Assembly (NCBI RefSeq): GCF_016863335.1
Contig: NZ_BOOR01000062.1
Coordinates: 17,312-81,311, forward strand
Source of the DNA: Planotetraspora thailandica
Lineage (GTDB): Bacteria > Actinomycetota > Actinomycetes > Streptosporangiales > Streptosporangiaceae
Reading direction: 5' to 3'
DNA length: 64,000 bases
Positions 8,716 to 17,436 of this stretch are shown piece by piece. Below the pieces are notes generated by a model, which was not told the DNA's origin, did not search any database, and saw only the letters and a program-made list of their open reading frames with translations. How positions within the stretch are numbered: position 1 is the stretch's first letter; every line of letters begins with the position of its first letter. The translations under genes were made by a program, and so were the position numbers.

Positions 8716-8883
8716 GCGTTCCCCTCCTCCTGAGTCTGTCCTGCGCTTGCTCCCAGGATACTTCGCCCGTTATTGTCTCACTAGTTACTTAATTGCTGGC
8801 TAGCTAATAGCCGGATCTCCTTCTCGGTGCGCGTACCGTCAAGCCGGCGATGTACGCCGCCATTCCAATGGAAAGGACTCACG
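8716..8883. promoter_or_regulatory. Divergent promoter region with AT-rich inverted repeats
   Basis: This gap between the MarR and oxidoreductase genes is much richer in A+T than its surroundings. It holds two related elements, CTAGTTACTTAA and GGCTAGCTAATAG (about 8780-8815), each containing CTAG next to a TAA. These are good candidates for the MarR operator and overlapping promoters. Confidence 0.45.
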
Positions 8884-9789
8884 ATGTTCGCGCTGACCTA
8901 TGCCGAGTTCGGCGACCCCTCGGTTCTCCAGGTGACCACAGTGGAGGAGCCGCATGCCGGGCCCGGCCAGGTGCGGATCGCGGTCAGGACGGCAGGGGTC
9001 AACCCGGCCGACTGGAAGTTCCGCAGCGGGATGTTCAAGGACTTCTTCCCGACCCCGCTCCCCTCGTTCATCGGAATGGAGGCGGCGGGAGTCGTCGACG
9101 AGGTCGGCGAGGGCGTGGAGGGTGTCGCGGTCGGCGACGAGGTGTTCGGGCTGGGCCAGGGCACAATCGCCGAATTCGCCCTGCTCGACCACTTCGCCCT
9201 CAAGCCTGCCGGAATGAGCTGGGAGCAGGCGGGCGGACTCGCGACGGTTTCCGAGACGGCCGTGCGAGCGCTGGAGATCATCAGCCCGGCCTCGGGGCAG
9301 ACCCTGCTCATCGACGGGGCCGCCGGAGGGGTGGGCGGCGTCGCCTCGCAGTTCGCCATCGCCGACGGCGTCATCGTGATCGGCACGGCGAGTGAGCCGA
9401 ACCACGACTTCCTGCGTTCCCTCGGTGTCGTGCCCACCACCTACGGGCCGGGGCTGGAGGGCCGGGTCGCCGCGCTGGCTCCCGCCGGGGTCGACGCGGC
9501 CTTCGACGTCGCCGGCAAGGGCTCGCTCAAGGAACTCGTCGAGCTCACCGGGGCGCCGGACAAGGTCGTCACCATCGCCGACTTCACCGCCGCCGAGCAC
9601 GGAGTGCAGCTCACCTCCCAGACGAGTGCGTACCACGCCCTTGAGAAGGCCGCCCGGCTCTTCGAGGAGGGGCGGCTGACCGTCACGATCGATTCGGAGT
9701 TCGCGCTGGCCGACGCCGCGAAGGCGCACGAGCGGAGCGAGAGCGGCCACGTGCGGGGCAAGATCGTCCTGCGCGTCTCGGAGGCCTGA
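8884..9789 (+). CDS. Zinc-free quinone oxidoreductase-like MDR protein
   Basis: A 301-residue medium-chain reductase of the quinone oxidoreductase/zeta-crystallin group. The GroES-like domain carries RTAGVNPADWKFRSG and PSFIGMEAAGVVDEVG. The nucleotide-binding loop is DGAAGGVGGVASQFA. The catalytic-zinc cysteines and histidines of alcohol dehydrogenases are absent. It would reduce quinones or enones with NADPH as a detoxification step. The ATG at 8884 is preceded by GGAAAGGA; an upstream in-frame GTG at 8827 would add an unrelated arginine-rich stretch. Control by the divergent MarR gene is likely. Confidence 0.87.
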   Translation: MFALTYAEFGDPSVLQVTTVEEPHAGPGQVRIAVRTAGVNPADWKFRSGMFKDFFPTPLPSFIGMEAAGVVDEVGEGVEGVAVGDEVFGLGQGTIAEFALLDHFALKPAGMSWEQAGGLATVSETAVRALEIISPASGQTLLIDGAAGGVGGVASQFAIADGVIVIGTASEPNHDFLRSLGVVPTTYGPGLEGRVAALAPAGVDAAFDVAGKGSLKELVELTGAPDKVVTIADFTAAEHGVQLTSQTSAYHALEKAARLFEEGRLTVTIDSEFALADAAKAHERSESGHVRGKIVLRVSEA

Positions 9790-9882
9790 GCAGCCCGCCT
9801 GTTCACCTGTTCACCTGGGCGCCGTCAGCCCCTCCAGCGGAGGAACGCCTCGCCGGCCGAGACGGCGCCCAGCCGGACGGGA

Positions 9883-11430
9883 TCAACGGCCGGCGGGCGT
9901 GCCGTGCAACGCCGTCCAGTATTCGGCCACCTGGTCGAACGTGCCGGCGTCTTCCACCAGCCCGATGTAGCCGTCGGGGCGGACCAGCACGAGGGCGCCG
10001 TCGGCCCCGTCGTACCCCGCGTGCACGTGTCCGTCGACGTCCACGACGACATCCACCGCGGCGTGCTCACCGGCCGGTCGTCCTGAGCGGACCACGGTGT
10101 AGGCGTGCAGGGCGGGACCGAACCGGTCGTTGAGGGCGGCGACCGTGTGCGTGTGTCCCGCGCCGAAGGCGAGAAGCGTCCAATGCGGACCGCGGAACAG
10201 GTCGAACAGCCGCACCGGCCGGCCGTCGCCTGTGGTCGCGGGGGCGTCCGGCGCCCGGCCGCCGGCCATGACCTCGCCGGCGCGGGTGCGGCCGTCCCGG
10301 GACAGCAGCCCGCCGCGGTAGTTCAGCGTCAGCCCGTACAACTCGGGGCCACGTAGGTGCGCATCGTCGTCGCCCCTCTTGTGCTTCTCCAGCAGTGCCG
10401 TGCTGAGATCCAGTGCGAGGCGCGCCGCCGCCATCCGCTCGGGCTCGTAGCTGTCCAGCAGGCGAGCCGGGGCGCCGGCCAGGGTGGCGGCAAGTTTCCA
10501 GCCGAGGTTGTAGCCGTCCTGGATGCCGGTGTTCATGCCCTGGCCTCCGGTCGGCGGGTGCACGTGCCCGGCGTCGCCCGCGAGGAAGGCGCGGCCGTCC
10601 CGGAAGCGCTCGGCCATCCGCGTGTTCGCCCGCCAGGTGGTGTGCCAGGTCACCTCACGCACGAAAACGTCGTCCCGGCCGGAGAACTCGGTGATCCGCC
10701 GTTGCAGGTAGTCGCGAATCGGCTCGTCCTCGTTTTCCGGCGGCAGCGCCACCACCACGAAGAGGTCTGTTCCGGCCAGCGGCATCACCGAGACCCCGCC
10801 GTCGCCTGCCTGCCAGATCCGGCCGTGGTCATGGCCGATCCCGTCCACCCGCGCGTCCGCGAAGAACATTGTGATGCTCTCGTCGGTCTCGCCGGGGAAG
10901 GCGATGCCGAGCCGCTTGCGCACCGTGCTGCGCCCGCCGTCGGCGCCCACCAGGTATCGGGCGCGCACGGTCTCGGGCGTTCCGCCGGAGACCAGGGTCG
11001 CGGTCACACCGTCCGCGTCCTGGGTGAAGTCGGTCAGCTCGGTCGACGGCTCCACGTGGGCGCCTAAGTCGGCGAGCCGGGCGCGGAGGATCTCCTCGGT
11101 GCGGAACTGGGGCACGAACCAGACGTTCGGATACGGCACGGACGGGGTCGGCTGCGCGGGCTCGCTCATCTGCCCCTCCCAGATGACCTCGTCACCTTTG
11201 TAGGCGCGCATCACCATGCCGAGATCGCCCCCGGCCAGGATCGGGTCGAGGATCCCGATGTCGGCGAAGACCTCCATGGTTCGCGGCTGGATGCCGTCGG
11301 CGCGCGATCCGCCGAAGAACCGGTCCGCCCTGTCGACGATGCGGAATCCGACGCCCCGCACGGCCAGCTCGCAGGCGAGGGTGAGCCCGGTCGGGCCGGC
11401 CCCCACGATCAGCACATCGACGTCTGTCAT
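9883..11430 (-). CDS. FAD-dependent aromatic monooxygenase (PheA/TfdB type)
   Basis: A 515-residue class A flavoprotein hydroxylase. It shows the GxGxxG motif at the start (DVLIVGAGPTGLTLACEL), the DG motif (YLVGADGGRSTVRKRLG) and the GD motif (FLAGDAGHVHPPTGGQGMN). The C-terminal 120 residues form the thioredoxin-like domain of the phenol hydroxylase subgroup. It would insert one oxygen atom into an aromatic or polyketide-like substrate using NAD(P)H. The ATG at 11430 has AAGGAG eight bases upstream. It is divergent from a TetR gene that probably represses it. The substrate cannot be read from sequence; antibiotic inactivation or aromatic catabolism are both possible. Confidence 0.87.
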   Translation of the reverse strand: MTDVDVLIVGAGPTGLTLACELAVRGVGFRIVDRADRFFGGSRADGIQPRTMEVFADIGILDPILAGGDLGMVMRAYKGDEVIWEGQMSEPAQPTPSVPYPNVWFVPQFRTEEILRARLADLGAHVEPSTELTDFTQDADGVTATLVSGGTPETVRARYLVGADGGRSTVRKRLGIAFPGETDESITMFFADARVDGIGHDHGRIWQAGDGGVSVMPLAGTDLFVVVALPPENEDEPIRDYLQRRITEFSGRDDVFVREVTWHTTWRANTRMAERFRDGRAFLAGDAGHVHPPTGGQGMNTGIQDGYNLGWKLAATLAGAPARLLDSYEPERMAAARLALDLSTALLEKHKRGDDDAHLRGPELYGLTLNYRGGLLSRDGRTRAGEVMAGGRAPDAPATTGDGRPVRLFDLFRGPHWTLLAFGAGHTHTVAALNDRFGPALHAYTVVRSGRPAGEHAAVDVVVDVDGHVHAGYDGADGALVLVRPDGYIGLVEDAGTFDQVAEYWTALHGTPAGR

Positions 11431-11456
11431 GACACGCTCCTTCTTCGTATCTCGTA

Positions 11457-11504
11457 CCAAGTTGTCGTACGGCGTACCAAAAGGCTAAGCGGTACGGTGT
11501 ACGA
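11457..11504. promoter_or_regulatory. TetR operator candidates between monooxygenase and regulator
   Basis: The 74-bp gap contains repeated GTAC half-sites: GTACCAAGTTGTCGTACGGCGTACC and then CGGTACGGTGTACG, i.e. CGTAC-GGC-GTACC and GGTAC-GGT-GTACG. Two such imperfect palindromes around both promoters fit autoregulation by the TetR protein. The second lies immediately before the TetR ATG, which suggests a leaderless transcript. Confidence 0.5.
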
Positions 11505-12266
11505 ATGGCAAGTGGTGAGGAATCTGCGCTGATCTGGACCCGGCCGGAGCCCGGCGCCCGCCGGCCCAAGTTCACGCGCGACCAGATCGCGTCGACCGCC
11601 CTGGCCATCGCCGACACCGAGGGGTTCGCCGCCGTGTCGATGCGGCGGATCGCCGGCGAACTGGGCGCCGGCACCATGACGCTCTACTACTACGTCCGCA
11701 CCAAGGACGAGCTGATCGCGTTGATGGACGACGCGATCATGAGCGAGGTGCTGATCCCGGCCGACGAGTTCCCGGCCCACTGGTACGACGCGCTCACCGC
11801 CGTCGCCCTCCGCACCTGGGACGTACTGATGCGCCACCCATGGGCGCTGTATTCGCTGCAGAACGCGACTGCCGGACCCAACGCCATGCGGCATTTCGAA
11901 CAGTCGCTGGCCGCCGTCGCCGGCACCGGGCTGGACGCGCCCGGCAAGTTCGCGCTGCTCGCCATGGTCGACGACTACGTGCACGGCAACGTGCTGCGCT
12001 CCGCCGAGATGCGCTCGGCGAAAGAGGCCGCCGCCCCGGACGAGGAGGCGATGGAGGCGGCCATGCGGTTCGCGGAACAACAGTTCGCCACCGGGGAGTT
12101 CCCGCACACCCAGGCGCTGTTCGGTGGCGAGGATCCCTGGGGGGTTTTCCCGCGGCTCATCGGCGACCTGTCCGAGCGGGACCGGTTCCGCTACGGCCTG
12201 TCCGTACTTCTGGACGGCGTGGCGAGCAGGATGGGACTCGGGCTGCCCGACCCGCATATGCCTTGA
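11505..12266 (+). CDS. TetR-family regulator with TetR_C_1-type ligand domain
   Basis: A 253-residue TetR regulator. The helix-turn-helix lies at about residues 38-62 (SMRRIAGELGAGTMTLYYYV), after FTRDQIASTALAIADTEG. The long C-terminal domain (HWYDALTAVALRTWDVLMRHPWA onwards) matches the tetracycline-repressor-class ligand domain. A closely similar architecture is seen in the TetR gene at 31144-31959. It is divergent from the FAD monooxygenase and 32 bp upstream of the ArsR gene. It most likely controls the monooxygenase. Confidence 0.9.
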   Translation: MASGEESALIWTRPEPGARRPKFTRDQIASTALAIADTEGFAAVSMRRIAGELGAGTMTLYYYVRTKDELIALMDDAIMSEVLIPADEFPAHWYDALTAVALRTWDVLMRHPWALYSLQNATAGPNAMRHFEQSLAAVAGTGLDAPGKFALLAMVDDYVHGNVLRSAEMRSAKEAAAPDEEAMEAAMRFAEQQFATGEFPHTQALFGGEDPWGVFPRLIGDLSERDRFRYGLSVLLDGVASRMGLGLPDPHMP

Positions 12267-12291
12267 AAAGCATATGCCTCGTGAGGCATAT
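12255..12291. promoter_or_regulatory. Palindromic operator before the ArsR gene
   Basis: ATATGCCTC-GT-GAGGCATAT at 12272-12291 is a 9-bp inverted repeat with a 2-bp centre, and a third half-site CATATGCC occurs at 12255-12262, inside the end of the TetR gene. It ends 7 bp before the ArsR ATG, so binding would block the promoter and start. It is best read as the autoregulatory ArsR operator. Confidence 0.6.
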
Positions 12292-12298
12292 TAGTGTG

Positions 12299-12613
12299 AT
12301 GTCCGACGCGATCTGGTCTGTGCTGGTCGACCCGAACCGCCGTGCGATGCTGGCGCTGCTCCGCGAACGGCCCCGCACGGTCGGCGAACTGGTCGACGAG
12401 CTCGATCTGACCCAGCCGGCCACGTCCAAGCACCTGCGCGTGCTGCGCGACTCCGGCTTCGTGCGTGTCCTGAGGGACGCGCAACGACGCATCTACGCCC
12501 TCGACCCCGCTCCCCTGACCGAGCTCGACGCCTGGCTCGAGCCGTACCGGCGGTTGTGGAACGACAGGCTGGACACGCTCGGGCACCACCTCGACACGAA
12601 GGAGCCCACATGA
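12299..12613 (+). CDS. ArsR-family regulator (SRPBCC-linked type)
   Basis: A 104-residue winged-helix ArsR/SmtB protein: SDAIWSVLVDPNRRAMLALL, then the recognition helix LTQPATSKHLRVLRDSGFV. No metal-binding cysteine motif is visible, as is usual for ArsR proteins paired with an AHSA1/SRPBCC gene. The gene begins directly after a palindrome and lacks a clear ribosome site, so it may be leaderless. Its stop overlaps the next ATG by four bases. The pair probably forms a self-contained regulator/effector unit whose ligand is unknown. Confidence 0.87.
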   Translation: MSDAIWSVLVDPNRRAMLALLRERPRTVGELVDELDLTQPATSKHLRVLRDSGFVRVLRDAQRRIYALDPAPLTELDAWLEPYRRLWNDRLDTLGHHLDTKEPT

Positions 12614-13146
12614 ACCGCCTGATCGACGCCGGAACGTTCGTCCAGCACGACGGCCGCCCGGCCGTACGCTTCGAGCGCACCTATCCCCATCCGGTCGAAC
12701 GCGTCTGGGAGGCCGTGGCGACCCCCGAGGGCCTGGCGAACTGGTTCCCCTCGGCGGTACGGATCGAGTCGCACGCCGGCGGGGCGATCACCTTCTCCGG
12801 CGACCCCAACCTCCCGCCCATGAGCGGCACGGTCCTGGTGTTCGAGCCGCCGCGGCGCCTCGCCTTCACCTGGGGCGGCGACGAGCTGCACTTCGACCTC
12901 GAACCGGCCGAGGCGGGAGGCTGCCGGTTCGTGCTGGTCAACGTGCTCGGCGACCGCACCGCCGCGGCCCGCAACGCGGCCGGCTGGAGCGTCTGCCTCG
13001 CCGAGCTCGCCAAGATCCTGGCCGGGCGGCCCGCGGAAGGGCCGCACAGCGACACCGCGGAGTCGTGGCGGTCGCACTACGACGCCTACGTGTCCTCCGG
13101 CATGCCGTACGGCGCGGCCATCCCCGGAGCTCCCTCCACCGACTGA
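12610..13146 (+). CDS. SRPBCC/AHSA1-domain protein
   Basis: A 178-residue START-like protein of the activator-of-Hsp90 (AHSA1) group. RTYPHPVERVWEAVATPEGL at the start and the PRRLAFTWGGDELHF strand are typical of the family, which forms a deep hydrophobic ligand pocket. The ATGA overlap with the ArsR stop indicates translational coupling. ArsR-SRPBCC pairs are common in actinobacteria, but their ligands are mostly uncharacterised. Confidence 0.85.
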   Translation: MNRLIDAGTFVQHDGRPAVRFERTYPHPVERVWEAVATPEGLANWFPSAVRIESHAGGAITFSGDPNLPPMSGTVLVFEPPRRLAFTWGGDELHFDLEPAEAGGCRFVLVNVLGDRTAAARNAAGWSVCLAELAKILAGRPAEGPHSDTAESWRSHYDAYVSSGMPYGAAIPGAPSTD

Positions 13147-13168
13147 CGGGTATGTCCCCATTCGGGGG

Positions 13169-14644
13169 GTGGAGACGATGACCCGATGTCTGGTGACGGG
13201 GGCCACGGGCTACATCGGCGGCAGGCTGGTGCCCCAGCTCCTGGAAGCCGGTCACGAGGTGCGCTGCATGGCCAGATCGGCCGGCCGGCTGCGCGACCAG
13301 ACCTGGCGTGACCGGGTGGAGGTCCGCGAGGCGGACGCGATGATCGCACCGCAGACCCGGGCGGCGCTGGACGACGTGGACGTCGCCTACTACCTCATCC
13401 ACACGATGGGCTCCGCGCGCGACTTCGCCGCCAGGGACCGCACGGCGGCGGAGGTGTTCGCCGCGGCGGCCGGAAAGGCCGGGGTCGGCAGGATCGTCTA
13501 CCTCGGCGGCCTGACTCCGGCGGCGGAGCCGTCCCCGCACATGCGCTCGCGGAGCGAGGTGGAACGCATCCTGCTCGGCTCCGGCGTCCCCACCGCCGCC
13601 CTGCGCGCCGCGATGATCATCGGTTCGGGATCGGTGTCGTTCGAGATGCTCCGCCATCTCACCGAACGGCTGCCGGTCATGACGACGCCGCGCTGGGTTC
13701 ACACGCTGACCCAGCCCATCGCGATCCGCGACGTCCTGCGCTATCTCGTCGCCGCCGCCGCGCTGCCGCCCGGCGTGAACCGCTCCTTCGACATCGGCGG
13801 CCCCGACGTGCTGTCGTACGGCGAGATGATGCAGGGGTACGCCGAGGTCGCGGAGCTGCCTCCCCGCGTCATCATCCCGGTCCCGGTGTTGACGCCCCGG
13901 CTGTCGAGCTACTGGGTGGGCCTGGTCACGCCGGTGCCGGCGGGGGTCGCCCGGCCGCTGGTCGAGTCGTTGCGCAACGAGGCGATCTGCCATGAGCACG
14001 ACATCGCGCGGTACGTCCCCGACCCTCCCGGCGGCCTCATCGGGTTCCGCCAGGCCGTCGAACTGGCGTTGCGGCGTATCAAGGAGGCCGACGTGGCCAC
14101 CCGCTGGTCGTCGGCCTCCACCCCCGGAGCCCCGAGCGACCCCCTGCCCACCGATCCGGACTGGGCGGGCGGCAGCCTGTATGTCGACGAGCGGAGCAAG
14201 GTCGTCGACGCCTCTCCGCAGGAGCTGTGGCGGGTCATCGAGGGCATCGGCGGAGACAACGGGTGGTATTCCCTGCCGGTGGCCTGGCGCGTGCGCGGCC
14301 TGCTCGACCGGCTGATGGGCGGGGTCGGCCTGCGGCGGGGGCGGCGTGACCCGCGAAGCCTGCGGGTCGGTGAGGCGGTCGACTTCTGGCGGGTCGAGGA
14401 GATCATCCCGGGGGTCCTGCTGCGGCTGCGCGCCGAGATGCGCCTGCCCGGGCTCGCGTGGCTCGAGCTCGCCTGCCGGGAGGAGGAGGGCCGCACCGTC
14501 TACCGGCAGCGGGCGATCTTCCATCCGCACGGCCTGCTCGGCCATCTGTACTGGCGGAGCATCTCCCCGCTCCACGGGCTGATCTTCGGCCGTATGCCGG
14601 GCAACGTCGCCAGGGCCGCCCGGAAATCCCACGAAAAAGCATGA
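13169..14644 (+). CDS. SDR/NmrA-like protein with C-terminal DUF2867
   Basis: A 491-residue two-domain protein. The N-terminal NAD(P)-binding atypical SDR begins LVTGATGYIGGRLVPQLLEAGHEVRCMARS and covers about 300 residues. The rest (WAGGSLYVDERSKVVDASPQELW onward) is the DUF2867/polyketide-cyclase-like module regularly fused to it. The start is either the GTG at 13169 or the ATG at 13178; the GGGTGGAG between them could serve the latter. The reaction is unknown. It stands alone, 22 bp after the SRPBCC gene on the same strand, so it may be the last gene of that operon. Confidence 0.8.
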   Translation: METMTRCLVTGATGYIGGRLVPQLLEAGHEVRCMARSAGRLRDQTWRDRVEVREADAMIAPQTRAALDDVDVAYYLIHTMGSARDFAARDRTAAEVFAAAAGKAGVGRIVYLGGLTPAAEPSPHMRSRSEVERILLGSGVPTAALRAAMIIGSGSVSFEMLRHLTERLPVMTTPRWVHTLTQPIAIRDVLRYLVAAAALPPGVNRSFDIGGPDVLSYGEMMQGYAEVAELPPRVIIPVPVLTPRLSSYWVGLVTPVPAGVARPLVESLRNEAICHEHDIARYVPDPPGGLIGFRQAVELALRRIKEADVATRWSSASTPGAPSDPLPTDPDWAGGSLYVDERSKVVDASPQELWRVIEGIGGDNGWYSLPVAWRVRGLLDRLMGGVGLRRGRRDPRSLRVGEAVDFWRVEEIIPGVLLRLRAEMRLPGLAWLELACREEEGRTVYRQRAIFHPHGLLGHLYWRSISPLHGLIFGRMPGNVARAARKSHEKA

Positions 14645-14718
14645 TCAGTCGTGCGTTGCATCGTTCCACGTGATCCAATCGCAGGTAGAACCGATCGCGC
14701 GACGAACGGGAGCCCCCC

Positions 14719-17340
14719 ATGGCCGACCGGATCTCGACGACCGGGCTCGTACCGCCCGAGCCCCCCGTTGACGGCGTGACCGAGATCCGGCTGCACGGGG
14801 TGGGCGGGGCGACGCCGCAGAGCCTACTCGGCGACCACCCGCTGCAGCAGACCGGCGGAGACGCCATCGCGGGGTTCTACCGCAGGCCCGACGCGGGGGG
14901 ACGCCACATCGAGGCCTACTCCTGGGGCGGGCTGACCTCCCGCAGCGGCACCCGGGTGCTGTGGCTGCTTCTCCTGCCGTTCCTGCTGGCCAACCTCGCC
15001 GGGTGGATGCTCCCGCCCGGTCTGCTGCGGCGCCGCCGCACGTTCGCGCTCTATCGCGCGGCCATCCGCTGGGCGGCGCTCGGGGTGACGCTCAACGCCG
15101 TGCTGTTCCTCACGTGGATCCCCGTCGACTACCTCGCATACCAGTGCGGAGCCGACAGCACGTGCACCGATGCCTGGCCGTTGCAGATTTTCCACGCCGT
15201 CCAAGCCCATCCCGGGCGGCGCATCCTGATCGCGGCGGCCGTTCCCCTCCTGGCGATCGCGACGATGCTGCTGCTCACCCGCAGGACGCTGTCCCGCTAC
15301 GAGAGCGTCCGCCCACCGGTCAAAGCAGGGGAACACCCCGAGCCGGAACCGGAGCGAAGCTCGGCGGCCCTGGTCACCGGACTCGCGCACCCCGGCTTCT
15401 GGGACGGCAGGCGCGCCGCCGTACGGCTCGGCACGGCCCACCTGGCGGCGGCCGTCGCCATGGTCGCCGCGCTGATCGCCCACACCGTGCGCTCGACAGT
15501 CAACGCGGAGCTTGTGCCCGTGGCGCCCGTGGCGCTGGCGCTCAGCGGCCTCGTCCTCGCCGGAGTGGCCGTGGTGCTGGTCGCCGAGACGAGACGGCCA
15601 TGGCCGGAGAAGCTGGCCGCGGTGGCGCTCGGGCTGGCGGTGGCGGCTCTCGCGCTGGCTGCGGTCTTCGCGTGGGCGCAGCCGCCGGCGGCCTCTCCCG
15701 GCGGTGAGCTGCCCGGAATGGGGCAGGCCGTGAACCTCACCAACGGGCTGGTGTCCACGAGCCTCGCCCTGGTGTTGCTCACGGTGTTGGCCGGCACTGC
15801 CGTACGGGCGGGCGGATGGCTCCTGATCACTTCGATCGTGGGCGTGACGCTGCTGGCGCTCGGGTTCATGACCCTGGCGGGCTTCTCGGGTGCGCGACTG
15901 GTGGCCGTGCTGGCGCTGGCCGCCGCGCTGGGCGTCGCGGGGCGCGTGGCGCGCAGAACCTCCGACGGATTCCGGTGGGCGGCGCCGTTCGTCGTGATGG
16001 CACTCGCAGTCGGAGTGCTCAACATCTTCATGCTCGGGCTGCTCATCCGGGTCGCGGACATCGTGGGAGAGATCCACTACCCGGGCATGCCCGTCCTGGA
16101 GACAACCGAGCCCGTCATCACGCTCTTTCCGATCATCCGATCGTTCGCGCCGTATCTCGTCGTCTTGCCTGCGGCGGTCGTGCTGGCGTTCGCGATCTGG
16201 CAGGGCGTGCTGCTCTGGCGCGCCGCGCGCCCGGCGAACGCGGAGCGGATCCGGCAGGAGTATCTCGCCCGGGAGTCGGATGACGACCCGCCCTTCGACG
16301 GCCCGCCGGCATGGGTGGCCTCCGCTGTCTCCGATTCGGCTGTGGCGGACCCGGAGCCGCGTGACCTGCTGCGGGTCCGGTCGTGGGCCCGCACGGTGGC
16401 GCTCTGGCAGCGCGTCGCCCGGGCGCCCCTCGACCTCGACCTGCTCTTCACCGGCATGGTCGTCACCGGGGTGTTCCTCGTCGTCTCCCTGGAGGCGGAC
16501 GACGGGATGGTCGCCGGAGTGCATTCGTGGATGATCGGCCTCGGCACGACGATCGCCACCGCTCTGCCGCTGTTCGGAATCGCGCTGCTCAGAGCCGGGT
16601 GGAACGACCTGGGGCGACGCAAGGTGATCGGCGTCCTGTGGGACGTCGGCACGTTCTGGCCGCGCTCCTACCACCCTTTCGCGCCGCCGTCGTACGCGGA
16701 GCGCGCGGTGCCGGATCTGCAGCGCCGGATCTGGTGGCTGCACGACAACGGCGGGCAGGTGCTGCTCACGGCACACAGCCAGGGTTCCGTCGTCGCGGCC
16801 GCCGCCCTCGCCCAGGCCGGCCGCCGCGACCCGGCCGACCAGGTGTCGCTCGTGACGCTGGGCTCTCCGCTGCACAAGCTCTACAACTGGGGCTTTCCCG
16901 CCTACTTCAATCAGGAGGTGCTGAGCCGGCTGCGGGTCGTGCGCTGGGTGAACCTCTACTACGCGACCGACTACGTCGGCGGGCCCGTGACGGCGGGACC
17001 CGTCTGCGCCGACGTGGAGCTGCCCGACCCGCCCACGAGCCGGTTCCGGTACGGCGAGCCGCCCCCTCAGGTCGGCAGCCACACCGGCTACTGGGACGAC
17101 CCGGCTTTGTGGAGCGCCGTGGACCAGGTGGCGGCCTCACTGGCGGAGGGCTCAGCCGACGGCGCGGCCATAACGGCCGGCCAGCTCCCGCAGGTGCGCC
17201 ACGAGCTCGGGCGGCCCGTCGACGGTGAAGTCGCATCCGAGCAGCCCGAGATAGACGCCGAGCGTGGCGACGTCGTCGGCTCCGGTGTGGAGGAGACACG
17301 TGGCGTCGTCGACGGCCTCCACCGTCCCGACGGCCGGTGA
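14719..17340 (+). CDS. Polytopic membrane protein with split alpha/beta-hydrolase-like domain
   Basis: An 873-residue protein of unknown function. Residues about 20-75 (EIRLHGVGGATPQSLL, then HIEAYSWGGLTS) resemble the first strands of an alpha/beta hydrolase. A long hydrophobic region with roughly nine to eleven membrane segments follows (about residues 75-520 and again 570-620). Near residue 687 the segment LLTAHSQGSVVAAAALAQA gives a nucleophile-elbow-like HSQGS, followed by VSLVTLGSPLHKLY. The hydrolase fold therefore seems to be interrupted by the membrane domain. The last 60 or so residues (from ADGAAITAG) are encoded antisense to a WYL regulator remnant and are unlikely to be original. 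It was probably longer-lived as a gene ending near 17150 before rearrangement. Confidence 0.7.
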   Translation: MADRISTTGLVPPEPPVDGVTEIRLHGVGGATPQSLLGDHPLQQTGGDAIAGFYRRPDAGGRHIEAYSWGGLTSRSGTRVLWLLLLPFLLANLAGWMLPPGLLRRRRTFALYRAAIRWAALGVTLNAVLFLTWIPVDYLAYQCGADSTCTDAWPLQIFHAVQAHPGRRILIAAAVPLLAIATMLLLTRRTLSRYESVRPPVKAGEHPEPEPERSSAALVTGLAHPGFWDGRRAAVRLGTAHLAAAVAMVAALIAHTVRSTVNAELVPVAPVALALSGLVLAGVAVVLVAETRRPWPEKLAAVALGLAVAALALAAVFAWAQPPAASPGGELPGMGQAVNLTNGLVSTSLALVLLTVLAGTAVRAGGWLLITSIVGVTLLALGFMTLAGFSGARLVAVLALAAALGVAGRVARRTSDGFRWAAPFVVMALAVGVLNIFMLGLLIRVADIVGEIHYPGMPVLETTEPVITLFPIIRSFAPYLVVLPAAVVLAFAIWQGVLLWRAARPANAERIRQEYLARESDDDPPFDGPPAWVASAVSDSAVADPEPRDLLRVRSWARTVALWQRVARAPLDLDLLFTGMVVTGVFLVVSLEADDGMVAGVHSWMIGLGTTIATALPLFGIALLRAGWNDLGRRKVIGVLWDVGTFWPRSYHPFAPPSYAERAVPDLQRRIWWLHDNGGQVLLTAHSQGSVVAAAALAQAGRRDPADQVSLVTLGSPLHKLYNWGFPAYFNQEVLSRLRVVRWVNLYYATDYVGGPVTAGPVCADVELPDPPTSRFRYGEPPPQVGSHTGYWDDPALWSAVDQVAASLAEGSADGAAITAGQLPQVRHELGRPVDGEVASEQPEIDAERGDVVGSGVEETRGVVDGLHRPDGR

Positions 17341-17436
17341 GATGCGCTCGGCCACCGTCTCGGCCGGCGCGTGCACGGTGACCCGCACCCGATGACGCCA
17401 CGCCGCGGCCGACACCCGTCTGGACACGTAGGCGGC
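17152..17436 (-). pseudogene. 3' part of a WYL-domain regulator gene, split by the island
   Basis: This minus-strand segment encodes AAYVSRRVSAAAWRHRVRVT followed by a typical WYL-regulator C-terminus (VGTVEAVDDATCLLHTGADD, LGLLGCDFTVDGPPELVAHL) and a stop at 17152. Nothing upstream of AAYVSRR continues the family. The missing 5' part matches the fragment at 22351-22829 on the same strand, which stops exactly where this one begins. It is therefore read as the tail of a gene broken by insertion of the DNA between. It overlaps the 3' end of the membrane-hydrolase gene by 189 bp on the opposite strand. Confidence 0.7.

Noticed and set aside
14824..17082. 752-codon minus-strand frame opposite the membrane hydrolase
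   Set aside because: Arg/His/Gln-rich shadow of the membrane protein gene; no domain or start site.
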